The notes: generated by a model not told the origin, from the sequence alone. A stretch of DNA of 64,000 bases from Lutimonas zeaxanthinifaciens (GCF_030503675.1 NZ_CP129964.1:1798001-1862000), one strand, 5' to 3'. Positions 19,301 through 28,851 are shown, counted from the first letter of the stretch. Translations and numbers: made by a program.

Positions 19301-20074
19301 CGACTCATCGTAATTCCATTCGGTATTTGTATTTACAGGAAAAACATAGGCATACTTTTTATATTCCAGGGCAACTGCCTTTATGTTGGTAGTACCTTGA
19401 GGAAGCATGGCCATCGACCAGTAATTTCTCCCGTTTAAAGTTGATGTATATGTTGATCCTGAAGCAGACCATGTACTTCCTGCAGGGCCATAAAACACAA
19501 AATCTGCCCCATGTGATGCATCCTTTATGATAAGTAATTCCCCATCAACCGATACAGTTCCGGAATTAACTTTGATTTCAACAACATCATCATTTTCTTT
19601 TTCAAAGTAGATAAAAGGCATTCCAATACCAGAAGTTGCTTTTAGTTCATGCCCACTGTTTTTCCAGTTCATTGTGACCGTCCAGTCAGAGAAATTAGAT
19701 GCAGTTGCTTTTGAGGTATTTAATCCTGAAAGCCTCACTTCTATAGGTGAAGAATCTCCAATGGGCCCCCAGGGAATATAGGTTACAATTAAACCTTGAT
19801 TCGTTGTTTTTAAGGTCATTGGGTAATTGAATAGATTATCGGCATGGTTTTCTTTGATCAGCGTTGACCACCAATCATTTGTTGGAACCGGTTTTCCTGC
19901 CGCATTTCCACTTAATTGAGGGGAACCTGAAGGAAATCCGTTTCTTCCCGCAGCATCCGTGCCGGGAAAGGTTGTTGCATAGCTTCCATTTCCCACAGTA
20001 ACCTGTGCGGAAATAATTAAAGAATTAAGAAGAAAAAGAAAGGTGACTATTTTTAAAGGTAAATATTGTTGCAT
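16349..20074 (-). CDS. Secreted GH81 endo-beta-1,3-glucanase with CBM6, second CBM-like domain and T9SS tail
   Basis: 1241 residues. A signal peptide (to about 23) is followed by a GH81 catalytic region (about 30-740) with PTNDWWSTL at its start and the catalytic Glu pair E516/E520 in GNDQESTSES. Next come an Ig-like domain (about 750-830), a CBM6-like domain (about 845-990, ending in the RLAVDNGEFNLGKM strand), another carbohydrate-binding-like beta-sandwich (about 1005-1150) and a T9SS type A sorting tail (about 1165-1241: IYPNPV, GIYFLKVYN, final IKK). GH81 enzymes cut beta-1,3-glucans such as laminarin or callose. The protein should be exported and released or surface-bound. It stands alone, without SusC/SusD genes, so it is not in a classical glucan locus here. 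Confidence 0.93.
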   Translation of the reverse strand: MQQYLPLKIVTFLFLLNSLIISAQVTVGNGSYATTFPGTDAAGRNGFPSGSPQLSGNAAGKPVPTNDWWSTLIKENHADNLFNYPMTLKTTNQGLIVTYIPWGPIGDSSPIEVRLSGLNTSKATASNFSDWTVTMNWKNSGHELKATSGIGMPFIYFEKENDDVVEIKVNSGTVSVDGELLIIKDASHGADFVFYGPAGSTWSASGSTYTSTLNGRNYWSMAMLPQGTTNIKAVALEYKKYAYVFPVNTNTEWNYDESSSKLTTTFNVITEVKEGSETNVLLGLLPHQWNNLATGSATPDEYSYESVRGELKTLNGNSFTVENTFKGILPTLPNLVHFSPEYSPADLNSKISQIENDALATWTDSYNEGQVMNRLIQTARIADQIGNTEARDKMIATIKERLEDWLSYQSGEVAFLFYYNDTWSSMLGYPAGHGQDNNINDHHFHWGYFIHAAAFMEQYEPGWADKWGDMIRLLIRDAASDNRNDDQFPFLRNFSPYAGHSWANGFATFPQGNDQESTSESMQFASSLIHWGTITEDDAIRDLGIYIYTTEQTAIDEYWFDMYQRNFQPTQQYSLVSRVWGNSYDNGTFWTADIAASYGIEMYPIHGGSLYLGHNQEYASSLWTEITANTGILNNEENPNLWHDTYWKFLSLIDPQSALDLYDSYPDRNLKFGISDAQTYHWLHGMKAMGTVDASVTANYPIAVSFKDNGQTTYVAHNYSDSGITVDFSDGFSLQVPANSMATNRDLNVSGVLSADFYHVDQNESVNLTATTEGSGITKVAFYNDDKLLGEDSGAPYELSISNLELGIYSVYAKVYAGSDFNVTNVITVQVGNQVPYPGTPHAIPGTIQAGHYDTFEGGIGQNITYFDSTADNQGGFRPEEYVDAVSDINEGANLGWITAGEWLEYTIDVEKTGCYDLNLRYASGNNGGGGPFYFEIEGEKVSPDIVMSTTGGWANWNSKASSINLTKGEHVLRLAVDNGEFNLGKMTFTYNSDVCIPVEIGLPFDFEASPVSSDFISFNGGTATVEPVTSPQDLNNSSENLAKIIRDGGDVWAGAYLNLQGGLDFSSAKYLTLKLWTEAPVGTTVRMKLEQQSNPGAFAELDVLTKESGTWETLSWDFSRLGATLYDRIVFMFDFGNTGDGSPNSTFYFDDVDQVATLSARDWNYDSIRIYPNPVTNILYLKSSGITEFTKIEIYSVLGEKVLEQKSDLSMVNVESLINGIYFLKVYNEKSYNTIKIIKK

Positions 20075-20215
20075 TCAATCGGGTTTAGAATACCGCCGAA
20101 TGTAGTCCTTGTTTGGAGATTCAGCAAAAATATCACCTATACAAAAACTATACACAATTGATTTTTTTTATTCCAATTATTTGAGAATCTGATCATAACC
20201 AGTAGTTTAGCGATT

Positions 20216-21034
20216 ATGAATTCAAAACCAGAAAATTCAAGTGCACTTTTTCACGGCTATGTCAATACTTCATTGCTGTGGAATCATGATATAGTCTTTG
20301 GCCTTAAACAGTTTGATCCTCAAACCAATCCCAATTTAACTTATTCTGAAACTCTTGCCAACAACATACGATTGGGAAAACATGTAGAACAGTTTGTTAG
20401 TTATGCTTTAAGACAAAACAAAAACATAAAAGTGTACAGAGAGAATATTCAGGTAAAGGACGGAAAGATAACCATTGGTGAGCTGGATTGCCTTTTGATG
20501 CATAATGGCTCGCCCATTCATCTCGAAGTTATTTACAAGTTTTATTTATACGATCCTGATCATGGAGCATCAGAGCTTGACCATTGGATTGGGCCTAACA
20601 GAAATGACTCGCTTATTCAAAAATTGAATAAACTTAAAAACAAACAATTACCCTTGCTTTTTAATAAACATACCCGACCGCTGTTAACAGAATTAGGTTT
20701 AGACAGAAACAAAATTGAGCAGCGTGTACATTTTAAGGCCCAGTTATTTCTTCCCCTTAATTCGACTTCAGTGCAATTTGAGCTTTTAAACAGGTCATGT
20801 CTATCGGGCTACTATATTCATTTGCAAGATACTGATCAAATTAAGAACTGTATGTTTTACATTCCTACCAAGCTCAACTGGCTCATGGATATTCAAAAAA
20901 ATGTTGACTGGAAAAACTTTACTATCTTTCAGCAAGAGCTAGGTCAATTTTTAAATCAAAAACGATCTCCTCTTTGCTGGATTAAATATCCGGATGGAAA
21001 AATGCAAAAGCTATTTGTTGTTTGGTGGAAATGA
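20216..21034 (+). CDS. DUF1853 family protein (PD-(D/E)XK-like)
   Basis: 272 residues, cytoplasmic. The central segment GELDCLLMHNGSPIHLEV followed by IYKFYL resembles the E-D-(h)E-x-K core of PD-(D/E)XK nuclease-fold proteins and is the hallmark of DUF1853. Further marks are RLGKHVEQF near the N-terminus and GYYIHLQD and KLNWLMD towards the end. Function is unknown; a nucleic-acid enzyme is only a fold-based inference. The start follows an A/T-rich stretch and the gene seems monocistronic. It converges on the next gene with a 3-base gap and no visible terminator. Confidence 0.8.
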   Translation: MNSKPENSSALFHGYVNTSLLWNHDIVFGLKQFDPQTNPNLTYSETLANNIRLGKHVEQFVSYALRQNKNIKVYRENIQVKDGKITIGELDCLLMHNGSPIHLEVIYKFYLYDPDHGASELDHWIGPNRNDSLIQKLNKLKNKQLPLLFNKHTRPLLTELGLDRNKIEQRVHFKAQLFLPLNSTSVQFELLNRSCLSGYYIHLQDTDQIKNCMFYIPTKLNWLMDIQKNVDWKNFTIFQQELGQFLNQKRSPLCWIKYPDGKMQKLFVVWWK

Positions 21035-21037
21035 GAT

Positions 21038-22006
21038 TTAGACTTTTAAAACAGCGCTGGCGACTTTATGGCCTCCGTCAACATATTTATAAGCCTCAAT
21101 AATATCCGAGAATTCAAAGGTTCTTCCAATTACAGGTTTGATCTGGTCTTGTTCGATGAGTTCACTGATAATTATTAAGTCTTCTTTTTTGAAAATTGCC
21201 ACCCCGGCAACTACTTTTTTAGATCCTGAAATTGAGGTTGTCATCACCTGCCCATATTCTTTTAATCCTGCTGCCGCCAAAAGAAATATTCCATTTTTAT
21301 TCAAGGAATTCTTACATTTTGAAAAATCAAGTTTACCTACGGTATCATAAATAATATCATAGGTTTCAGGATTTTTCGTAAAATCATTTACTTTATAATC
21401 AATAACCTGGTCAGCACCAAGAGACTTGACCAATTCAAGATTCGAAGTACTACAAACTCCGGTTACTTCAGCTCCAAAATATTTTGCCAATTGCACGCCA
21501 TATACCCCTAGCGCGCCTGAAGCTCCATTGATCAGAATTTTTTGTCTCTTCTTGATTTTTCCAAAATCCCTCAGGTATTTTAAAGAGGTTAAAGCACCAA
21601 AGGGTATCGATGCCGCTTCCTCATGAGATACTTTTTCAGGTTTATGAACTATGGCTCCACTTTCCTTGATTACCAGGTACTCAGCATGGCAACCCAAACC
21701 TTCTTTAGATCCAAATACCGCATCCCCTTGGCTAAAATCTTTAACCTTTTCTCCTACATCTTCGACTATTCCCGAAAATACCACACCCAAAACAGGGTTT
21801 TTAGGCCCTTTCATTCCGAACATTAATCTTGTTAAAAATTTAAATCCAAAGGGAACATTTAATCCTCTGATTCTTGCGTCTCCTGAGGTTACGGGAGTAT
21901 TGAGAACCTTTACAAGAATTTCATTTTCTTTTGGAATGGGTTTCTCGATCTCCATAATTCGGGCTACCTCGGGAAGGCCATATTTCTTTGTAATCGCTGC
22001 TTTCAT
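21038..22006 (-). CDS. NAD(P)-dependent MDR oxidoreductase (quinone-reductase-like)
   Basis: 322 residues of the zinc-independent medium-chain dehydrogenase type. A GroES-like N-terminal domain carries VLGVVFSGIVEDVGEKV. The Rossmann domain has INGASGALGVYGVQLAKYFGAEVTG (the glycine-rich nucleotide loop) and GADQVIDY. The zinc-binding cysteines of classical alcohol dehydrogenases are absent. Expected activity is NAD(P)H-dependent reduction of quinones, enones or aldehydes in the cytoplasm. Substrate unknown. Confidence 0.9.
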   Translation of the reverse strand: MKAAITKKYGLPEVARIMEIEKPIPKENEILVKVLNTPVTSGDARIRGLNVPFGFKFLTRLMFGMKGPKNPVLGVVFSGIVEDVGEKVKDFSQGDAVFGSKEGLGCHAEYLVIKESGAIVHKPEKVSHEEAASIPFGALTSLKYLRDFGKIKKRQKILINGASGALGVYGVQLAKYFGAEVTGVCSTSNLELVKSLGADQVIDYKVNDFTKNPETYDIIYDTVGKLDFSKCKNSLNKNGIFLLAAAGLKEYGQVMTTSISGSKKVVAGVAIFKKEDLIIISELIEQDQIKPVIGRTFEFSDIIEAYKYVDGGHKVASAVLKV

Positions 22007-22107
22007 AAAGGTTATGACGTCAGGCTGGTGTTTTTGTTACATCCAAATACCCAAATATTTTCATTTAAATTAGTAAATTACTCGTCGAAACTGATCCTCT
22101 CCTTTCT

Positions 22108-24300
22108 ATGAACAACGAACCTAAAACCATTAAAAAATTCGGAACCTTTGGAGGTGTTTTTACGCCTACCCTGCTCACAATACTCGGAGTGATCATGTAT
22201 CTGCGTCTGGGCTGGGTTGTAGGTAATGCCGGGCTTCTGGGAGCGTGGCTGATCATCATTATTTCCTTTTTGATCACATTATGTACCGCTTTATCCATGT
22301 CTGCCATTACGACAAATATCCGTATCGGAGCAGGAGGCGCTTATGCCATCGTTTCACAGGCACTGGGCCTTGAAGTTGGGGGCAGCCTCGGGATTCCACG
22401 TTATATTTCCCAGGGTTTAGCCGTTACCATGTATATTTTTGGTTTCAGGGAAGGTTGGCTAGGTATATTTCCGGAGCACAATGCTTTTTTGGTTGATATC
22501 ATTGTCTTTGTCATTTTATACACCATTGCTTATATCAGTGCAAATCTGGCTATAAAGACCCAATTTATTATCATGGCCATTATTGTTTTATCACTGGTTT
22601 CAATTGCGGTGGCAGCTTATGAAGGTTCTATGAGCATTCCAACCAGCGATGCCTTAAGCTGGGGCTCGTTTAAGGGTTCCGTTGAAAATGATTTCAGTGG
22701 CAGTAATTTCTGGATCGTTTTTGCGGTTTTCTTCCCGGCAGCAACAGGTATTATGGCCGGGGCGAATATGTCCGGAGAGCTGGAAAAGCCCAAAAGGAGT
22801 ATTCCTCGTGGTACCTTATGGGCCATAGGTGTTAGCTTTATGATCTATATGCTTCTTGCCTTTTGGATCTCAAGAAGTGCTACTGAAGAAGAATTGCTGA
22901 CCGATTATTATATTATGGTTGACAAGGCCTTTTTTGGACCCTTGGTGATTGCCGGAATTCTCGGTGCCACTTTTTCTTCCGCACTGGCATCCATTGTGGG
23001 TTCCTCAAGGATATTATATGCCATGGGGGAACATCGGGTACTGCCCTACTCTGGATTTTTAAGTGGCCAGAGTAAAAACGGACAACCCAGAAATGCAATG
23101 ATCGTAACCGGCCTGCTTATTTTCCTGACACTGTTGTTAAGGAATATCAATGCTGTGGCCCCATTGGTAACACTTTTCTTTCTTATCACCTATGCCATGA
23201 TCAATATTGTGGTCATTATTGAACAGAATCTGGGGTTAATCAGTTACAGGCCCATTTTTAAAATACATAACTGGGTACCCTGGTTTGGATTGTTTTCATC
23301 GGTCTTTGCCATGTTCATAATAAATCCCTCCATTAGTCTTATCTCCATCATTATTGTGCTGATGGTATACTGGTATCTGTCCCGTCAAAATTTAGAAACC
23401 CCTTTTGAGGATGTCCGTTCAGGTCTTTTCGTTTCTTTTGCAGAATGGGCGGCCAAACATACCTGGGGAATGAAGAAAATGCAACAACGCGCCTGGAAAG
23501 CTAATTTGATCGTTCCGGTGAGAGACGTAATTGGTTTAAAAGGAAATTTTGAATTCCTGCGAAATATTGCAAAACCCCGTGGCTCAATCAAACTTTTGGG
23601 AATCGAGCCATTTTCAGATTCAAGTACACTGGCCTCGGAACTCGAATCAATTTCAGCGGCGTTCCGAGAAAAGGAAGTATTTTCGTCTTCTTCAGTGATC
23701 CATACCAAAGAGTTCGCTATAGGGATCAATAATAGTAATCAAGCGCTTCAAGGAGCTTTCTTCAGGCCTAATATTGTATTTCTAAACCTTCAGGATCACG
23801 ATAATTATGAAACGGAGTTGAGGCCGGTAATGAAAGAATCCATTCGATTAGAAATTGGTGTACTGCTTTATTTAGCGCATCCTACAGCTCTTTTAGGGCA
23901 GCGCAATATAATTAATGTATGGGTGAGTGACAGGAGGGGGCAATGGAATCTGGGCTGGGACATTGGAAACCTTGATCTTTCTATACTGGTAGCTTACAAA
24001 CTCAAAATGAACTGGGGTGCACGCATCAGGCTCATTACTGTGGTTAATAATCCAGATGAGGAACAAAATGCCAAAGATTTCTTAAAGACCTTAACGAGTT
24101 TGGCACGATTGCCTCAAACCATGACTGAGGTTTTTCTGGGAGATTTCTATACGGTTGTCAATAATGCCCCAAATGCTGATCTCAACATATTTGGTATGGA
24201 TGAGGACCTCAAGTTTGAGTTTGTTAAAGAAATGTCTCATAAAACCAAAAGCTCCTGTCTTTTTGTAAGAGATTCAGGCCATGAAAGTATTCTGGCATAG
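22108..24300 (+). CDS. SLC12-like amino acid/cation-chloride permease (APC superfamily), paralogue 1
   Basis: 730 residues. The N-terminal 430 hold about 12 membrane segments with KFGTFGGVFTPTLLTILGVIMY, IRIGAGGAYAIVS and FFPAATGIMAGANMSGEL. These are characteristic of the cation-chloride cotransporter (SLC12) branch of the APC superfamily. The C-terminal 270 residues form a soluble domain with Rossmann-like strands, as in eukaryotic members. Bacterial members are not assigned a substrate. A close paralogue starts at 30374. The start lies 101 bases from a divergent oxidoreductase gene. Confidence 0.87.
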   Translation: MNNEPKTIKKFGTFGGVFTPTLLTILGVIMYLRLGWVVGNAGLLGAWLIIIISFLITLCTALSMSAITTNIRIGAGGAYAIVSQALGLEVGGSLGIPRYISQGLAVTMYIFGFREGWLGIFPEHNAFLVDIIVFVILYTIAYISANLAIKTQFIIMAIIVLSLVSIAVAAYEGSMSIPTSDALSWGSFKGSVENDFSGSNFWIVFAVFFPAATGIMAGANMSGELEKPKRSIPRGTLWAIGVSFMIYMLLAFWISRSATEEELLTDYYIMVDKAFFGPLVIAGILGATFSSALASIVGSSRILYAMGEHRVLPYSGFLSGQSKNGQPRNAMIVTGLLIFLTLLLRNINAVAPLVTLFFLITYAMINIVVIIEQNLGLISYRPIFKIHNWVPWFGLFSSVFAMFIINPSISLISIIIVLMVYWYLSRQNLETPFEDVRSGLFVSFAEWAAKHTWGMKKMQQRAWKANLIVPVRDVIGLKGNFEFLRNIAKPRGSIKLLGIEPFSDSSTLASELESISAAFREKEVFSSSSVIHTKEFAIGINNSNQALQGAFFRPNIVFLNLQDHDNYETELRPVMKESIRLEIGVLLYLAHPTALLGQRNIINVWVSDRRGQWNLGWDIGNLDLSILVAYKLKMNWGARIRLITVVNNPDEEQNAKDFLKTLTSLARLPQTMTEVFLGDFYTVVNNAPNADLNIFGMDEDLKFEFVKEMSHKTKSSCLFVRDSGHESILA

Positions 24301-24319
24301 CTTTAAAATCCTTAGGCCA

Positions 24320-26530
24320 CTATTTATTGAACCAATAAACGAGTTTTAAGGTGATGGAGTGGGTTGATTCAGAATACGGAGGCATCAGGTCATTATAAGT
24401 ATAAACAATAAACAGATCGGAGGCCGGCTGATAGCGCCATTGGAAACGGGAATTTAAATTGAAATTTTTAGATTGTTCGTTGTACTGAAAAAGTGTGGCA
24501 AAAAACAGTTTATTCGTAAACGTAACATCTGCCTTTGCCCCGATGAGCCAAAAATCAGTAGTGTTCCAGGGAGCCGGCATTTGAATATTGTTATAACTTA
24601 TTACGGAACTTAAACTCACATAGGGCTGAAATCTGTATCCTAATTCGTTATTTACGCTTAACCAGGAACCATCTTCATAATAACCACCTACCCTGCCCCC
24701 GATGGTGTAGGTGAACATGCTTTGAGGTTTTGAAGAATAATTTAGCCTCAAGGCGTTCCAATGATGTTCTGAACCAGCCGGAAGTTCCGGTTTTCCCGTC
24801 CCTGTTGGATCAAAAGGTTCAAGTAATTTTACATATTCATCAATAAAGGTAGCTCTGAATGAACTTCTGTTTCTGAAATTTAGATAGTATTGAAGAAGAT
24901 TGAGGTAATCCGTATTATTCATGCTTTCATCAAAGTAATAAATACTGGTCCATTTTGGCCCGTGACTGAGAATTGGGGTATTCTTTTTCGGATAAAATAA
25001 GTAGCCTAAAAAAGGGGTGAACTTGAAGTAGCCATTTCTCGGAACAAATCCAACTTCAGCCCGGTAATCATCGGCTACATATTCTTCTTTAAAACCAAAA
25101 TTCCAGTTTTGGCTTTTGTATTCAATATTGGCTGCCTGGGTAAAACCGTTACCATCGTTATCCGGTGAAAAAGACTTGAAAACAAAGGCCTTACCTGTCC
25201 ATAAATTATTATAGGAAGCCAGGTTATATTCAAATCCTAAATTTCTGTTGTACTTAGGATATAATTCGTAATACTCCTCGGATTCATCGGGATAATTAAA
25301 GGATTCCTTGTTCACAAAAATGAATCCTATGCTGGATTGGCTAAAGACTTTTCGCTGAAGCGAAACAGTTGCAAAATTCTGACTAGGCAAACCAATAGAT
25401 TCATCGTTGGCTGTCTGCATATCCATGGCTCCGATTCGCCAGTTTTCATCCAAATTTCCACTTAATCGTGCCCCTGCAATAATGGGAACATCCAAACCAA
25501 TTCTTCTTGAAAAAAACGGTCTGATATTAGCATATCCAAAATTGGCGAACAAATCAGCATTTTCTAAGAAGAACTGTCTTTTTTCAGGGTAAAACAACTC
25601 AAAACGATCCAGATTTACGATTTGCTGATCTACTTCCACCTGTGAAAAATCAGGATTTAGGGTCAGGTCCAGATTTAAAGATGAGGTGACGGCAAATTTA
25701 ACGTCCCCTCCTATTTTGGTCTCATATTCCGTGTTGTTTTCGTTCAGGCTGCTTACATTGGCGCTCCCTAATACATAAGGAATTAAAGAAAAATTGATTT
25801 TTGGTGCCGGTGGGGGTTCATCCCATACCAGAACTCCTGAATAGGCAAGAGATGCCGTTGGGAACTGTCGGGGAATTGGAGTCCAGCTTGATTTCTCACT
25901 CGATTTCAGATCGAGCCTGCTAAAATTTATACCCCATTCCGTTACGCCTTTTTTATACCGAATTGATTTAAATGGAACGGCCATCTCAAAGACCCATTGG
26001 CGTTCATTGCGCGTTACTTTTGAAATCCATTTGCTGTCCCAGTTCAGGTCTACTCTACCCCCATTATTCATGGTTCCGTCCCATTGTGCCCCTGCCGCAT
26101 TGGCCCCAAAGGAAAATCCCGTGGTCTGATTGTTGAAGGGATCCATAAAGATCAGGAAATTATCATTTTTCCCGAATTGAAAATCACGTCTGAGCGATTC
26201 TACATAATAAGGCCCCGGGGGGTTATTGTAAAATACGGCTATTAAGTACAGGTTTTTCTCGTCATAGGCCATTCGCACTTCAGACTGTTGTTCTGCTCTA
26301 CCTGTATCCGCGGGCAAAACCATGAAAAAATCTTTAGCAACATCGGTTTCTTTCCAGGCTTCCTCATCCATAACACCATCTATGGTAATCGCTGAACTAG
26401 CCTTTTTAATATGCAAACGATAGTTGGCATTCTTTTTTTGCGCCTGCACCGAAATTGAAATCAGGCATGACCAGAGCAAGACAATTCTTGTCGATGAAAA
26501 GAAATGCAAAAATTGAGAAAAAAAATGCAT
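24320..26530 (-). CDS. DUF5916 outer-membrane protein with CBM9-like N-terminal domain
   Basis: 736 residues with an N-terminal signal region (hydrophobic core about 14-28, cleavage near VQAQ). Residues 45-225 resemble the carbohydrate-binding family 9-like domain (ITIDGVMDEEAW, YDEKNLYLIAVFY, WVFEMAVPFKSIRY). The rest is the DUF5916 region, rich in alternating aromatic beta strands and ending in WFNK, as expected for an outer-membrane barrel. SQVEVDQQIVNLDRFELFYPEKRQ is a recurrent family block. Function unknown; many Bacteroidota carry several copies. It converges with the SLC12-like gene (gap 19). Confidence 0.85.
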   Translation of the reverse strand: MHFFSQFLHFFSSTRIVLLWSCLISISVQAQKKNANYRLHIKKASSAITIDGVMDEEAWKETDVAKDFFMVLPADTGRAEQQSEVRMAYDEKNLYLIAVFYNNPPGPYYVESLRRDFQFGKNDNFLIFMDPFNNQTTGFSFGANAAGAQWDGTMNNGGRVDLNWDSKWISKVTRNERQWVFEMAVPFKSIRYKKGVTEWGINFSRLDLKSSEKSSWTPIPRQFPTASLAYSGVLVWDEPPPAPKINFSLIPYVLGSANVSSLNENNTEYETKIGGDVKFAVTSSLNLDLTLNPDFSQVEVDQQIVNLDRFELFYPEKRQFFLENADLFANFGYANIRPFFSRRIGLDVPIIAGARLSGNLDENWRIGAMDMQTANDESIGLPSQNFATVSLQRKVFSQSSIGFIFVNKESFNYPDESEEYYELYPKYNRNLGFEYNLASYNNLWTGKAFVFKSFSPDNDGNGFTQAANIEYKSQNWNFGFKEEYVADDYRAEVGFVPRNGYFKFTPFLGYLFYPKKNTPILSHGPKWTSIYYFDESMNNTDYLNLLQYYLNFRNRSSFRATFIDEYVKLLEPFDPTGTGKPELPAGSEHHWNALRLNYSSKPQSMFTYTIGGRVGGYYEDGSWLSVNNELGYRFQPYVSLSSVISYNNIQMPAPWNTTDFWLIGAKADVTFTNKLFFATLFQYNEQSKNFNLNSRFQWRYQPASDLFIVYTYNDLMPPYSESTHSITLKLVYWFNK

Positions 26531-26608
26531 GAATCATTTATTGATTTCGGTCTAAATATAAAGATGTTCTCAATAGATAATTATGACATATGTAAGCTTT
26601 TAAAAGAA

Positions 26609-27871
26609 TTATTCCAGGTATACCGGATCCAGGTCTTTCGTTACCTTTTTAACAAGTTTTCCTACTGTTAGTCCCTGCACCAATATGGAGAAAACAACAA
26701 CAATATAGGTCATTACTAAAAAGAGATCACGATTCATGTCTTGGGTTAATCCAAGAGCCAGAGCTATTGAAATTCCCCCTCTGAGCCCTCCCCAGGTCAT
26801 GATCAAATTGGTTCTTGGAACAAAGTTCAATTTCTTTTCAAAAAATTTAACCGGCAGGATGAGCGAAAGATATCTGCAAACCAATACAACCGGAACAGCA
26901 ATTAATCCTGCTACAAAATAATTGGTTTCGAAGGAAAGCACCAGCATTTCCATACCGATCAACACAAATAATATGGTATTCAATAAGATATCGATCAACT
27001 CCCAGAACTTATCCACGTAATTCTCAGTTATTTTAGACATTGCCGAGTTTCTGACCGTATCATTGCCCACAATCAAGCCCGCGGTAACCATTGCCAGAGG
27101 CGCTGAAAAATGCAATTTATGTGCGATTAAGGTTCCAGCCATAACCGTTGCCAGGGTTATGATCACTTCAATATCATAATCGTCAATGGACTTCATTAAT
27201 TTAAAGGTGATCCATCCCAGCAAAAATCCTAAGAGAACGCCACCTACCACCTCTTGACTGAAAAGCTTTATTACATCCATGGCTTCAACATGATCGCCTC
27301 CAAGCTGGGCAATTTTAAAAATGGTTAAAAACACAACAACACCTACTCCATCATTGAATAAGGATTCTCCAACGATTTTCGTTTCCAGTTTTTTGGGTGC
27401 CCCTGCCTGTTTTAATATGCTTAATACCGCTATGGGATCGGTTGGTGAAATCAGGGCCCCGAAAAGCAGGCAATAAACAAGTTTTACCTCCATCCCAAGA
27501 ACCGGTAATAAATAGTAAATGGCAAAACCAACTAAAAATGTTGAAAACAATACACCCAATGTGGAGAACACCAATACGGGCCATTTCTGTACCCTGAGCT
27601 GATTGAAGTTTGTATGCAGGGCGCCAGCAAAAAGAAGAAAACTTAACATAATATCAAGTAATACTTCTTTAAAATCAATATGTGTAATAATGTATTTCTC
27701 AGCATCGAGTAAGGTAGAATTGAAATAACTGATTCCAAAAACCCCTATGGTAAAAAGAATGGTGATCAGCATTAATCCAATGGCGTTGGGCAATTTTAAG
27801 AATCTTACGTTTAGGTATCCAAAAATAGCAGAGATCGTTACCAGTACAGAGATGATGAAAAAATAATCCAT
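26609..27871 (-). CDS. Na+/H+ antiporter (CPA1/NhaP type)
   Basis: 420 residues, 12-13 membrane segments. Diagnostic blocks are LLFAGALHTN, LLFGALISPTDPIAVLSILK (segment 5 with the ion-site Thr-Asp-Pro) and ESLFNDGVGVVVFL (the Glu/Asn-Asp pair of CPA1 antiporters), then TWGGLRGGISIALAL in segment 11. The role is sodium or cation extrusion in exchange for protons, fitting a marine habitat. It is monocistronic by spacing. Confidence 0.93.
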   Translation of the reverse strand: MDYFFIISVLVTISAIFGYLNVRFLKLPNAIGLMLITILFTIGVFGISYFNSTLLDAEKYIITHIDFKEVLLDIMLSFLLFAGALHTNFNQLRVQKWPVLVFSTLGVLFSTFLVGFAIYYLLPVLGMEVKLVYCLLFGALISPTDPIAVLSILKQAGAPKKLETKIVGESLFNDGVGVVVFLTIFKIAQLGGDHVEAMDVIKLFSQEVVGGVLLGFLLGWITFKLMKSIDDYDIEVIITLATVMAGTLIAHKLHFSAPLAMVTAGLIVGNDTVRNSAMSKITENYVDKFWELIDILLNTILFVLIGMEMLVLSFETNYFVAGLIAVPVVLVCRYLSLILPVKFFEKKLNFVPRTNLIMTWGGLRGGISIALALGLTQDMNRDLFLVMTYIVVVFSILVQGLTVGKLVKKVTKDLDPVYLE

Positions 27872-27973
27872 AAATAATTGTTTGAATACGAAGATATATA
27901 AAACGATTCATTAAAAATGTTTCTTATTTTAGACAACTGTAACAAAATCAATAAAAACCTTAAACTTTATAAG

Positions 27974-28837
27974 ATGAATCAGAATCAATTCAAGTTAATT
28001 TTACTTTCCGTTTTTGCTCTTTTTACAATCAGCTCTTTTGCCCAGGATAAATATGGCGGACTGGCATTATATACAGTTAGAAACGATATGAGAACCAATG
28101 CGAAAGAAACACTTAAAAAAGTAGCAGATATAGGATATAAAAATATAGAGGCGGCTGGATACAGAGATGGGAAATACTATGATATGTCTCCGGCAGATTT
28201 TAAAGCATATGTCGAAAAACTGGGGCTTGTTCCTGTGAGTACACATCAGTCCGCTGTAACACTCGAAAATGCGGAAACCATGTTTGCCGATGCAAAAGAA
28301 GCAGGGTTCGAATATTTTGTTGTACCCATTCCTCCTATGGGCTTGTTTCAAAGGGATCCTGCAACTAATACAATGGGAATGAAAGGAGGGGTAGAAAATT
28401 TATCAAAAATCCTGGCTGAACTCGGAGAGAAATGTCATAAAGCAGGACTTAAATTATTGTATCACAATCATGATTTTGAATTTATGAAAGATAAAGATGG
28501 GGTCGTTACAATTGATTATTTGCTTGAACACAGTGATCCAAAATATGTAAATTTCCAGATGGACCTTTACTGGGTAACCAAAGCCGGAGCTGATCCTTTG
28601 GCTTATTTTGAAAAGTATCCCGGCAGATTTAAATTATGGCATGTAAAGGACATGGATGAGCAAGGTCGATTTGCTCCAGTAGGAAACGGAACTATAGATT
28701 TCGCAAAAATTCTAAAAGAAAAAAAGCTTTCAGGGATGGAGCATTATTTTGTAGAACAAGACAGGACCTTTAATATGAAACCTCTGGAAGCGATTCAAGT
28801 AAGCCATGATGCCTTAAATAAAATTGGTTTTAAGTAA
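27974..28837 (+). CDS. Secreted sugar phosphate isomerase/epimerase-like TIM-barrel protein
   Basis: 287 residues. The ATG at 27974 gives a clear signal peptide (MNQNQFKLILL to SSFAQ); the frame runs back to 27917 but that start would bury it. The mature part is an AP-endonuclease-2/xylose-isomerase-like TIM barrel: GYKNIEAAGY, LLYHNHDFEF with metal-binding His and Glu, QMDLYWVTKAG, KLWHVKDMD, HYFVEQD. These carry the family's Glu/Asp/His metal ligands. Secreted members often sit in keto-sugar pathways with DUF1080 proteins. One DUF1080 gene is 24 kb away, so a functional link is only suggestive. Confidence 0.88.
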   Translation: MNQNQFKLILLSVFALFTISSFAQDKYGGLALYTVRNDMRTNAKETLKKVADIGYKNIEAAGYRDGKYYDMSPADFKAYVEKLGLVPVSTHQSAVTLENAETMFADAKEAGFEYFVVPIPPMGLFQRDPATNTMGMKGGVENLSKILAELGEKCHKAGLKLLYHNHDFEFMKDKDGVVTIDYLLEHSDPKYVNFQMDLYWVTKAGADPLAYFEKYPGRFKLWHVKDMDEQGRFAPVGNGTIDFAKILKEKKLSGMEHYFVEQDRTFNMKPLEAIQVSHDALNKIGFK

Positions 28838-28851
28838 ATCAATCAAGATCG

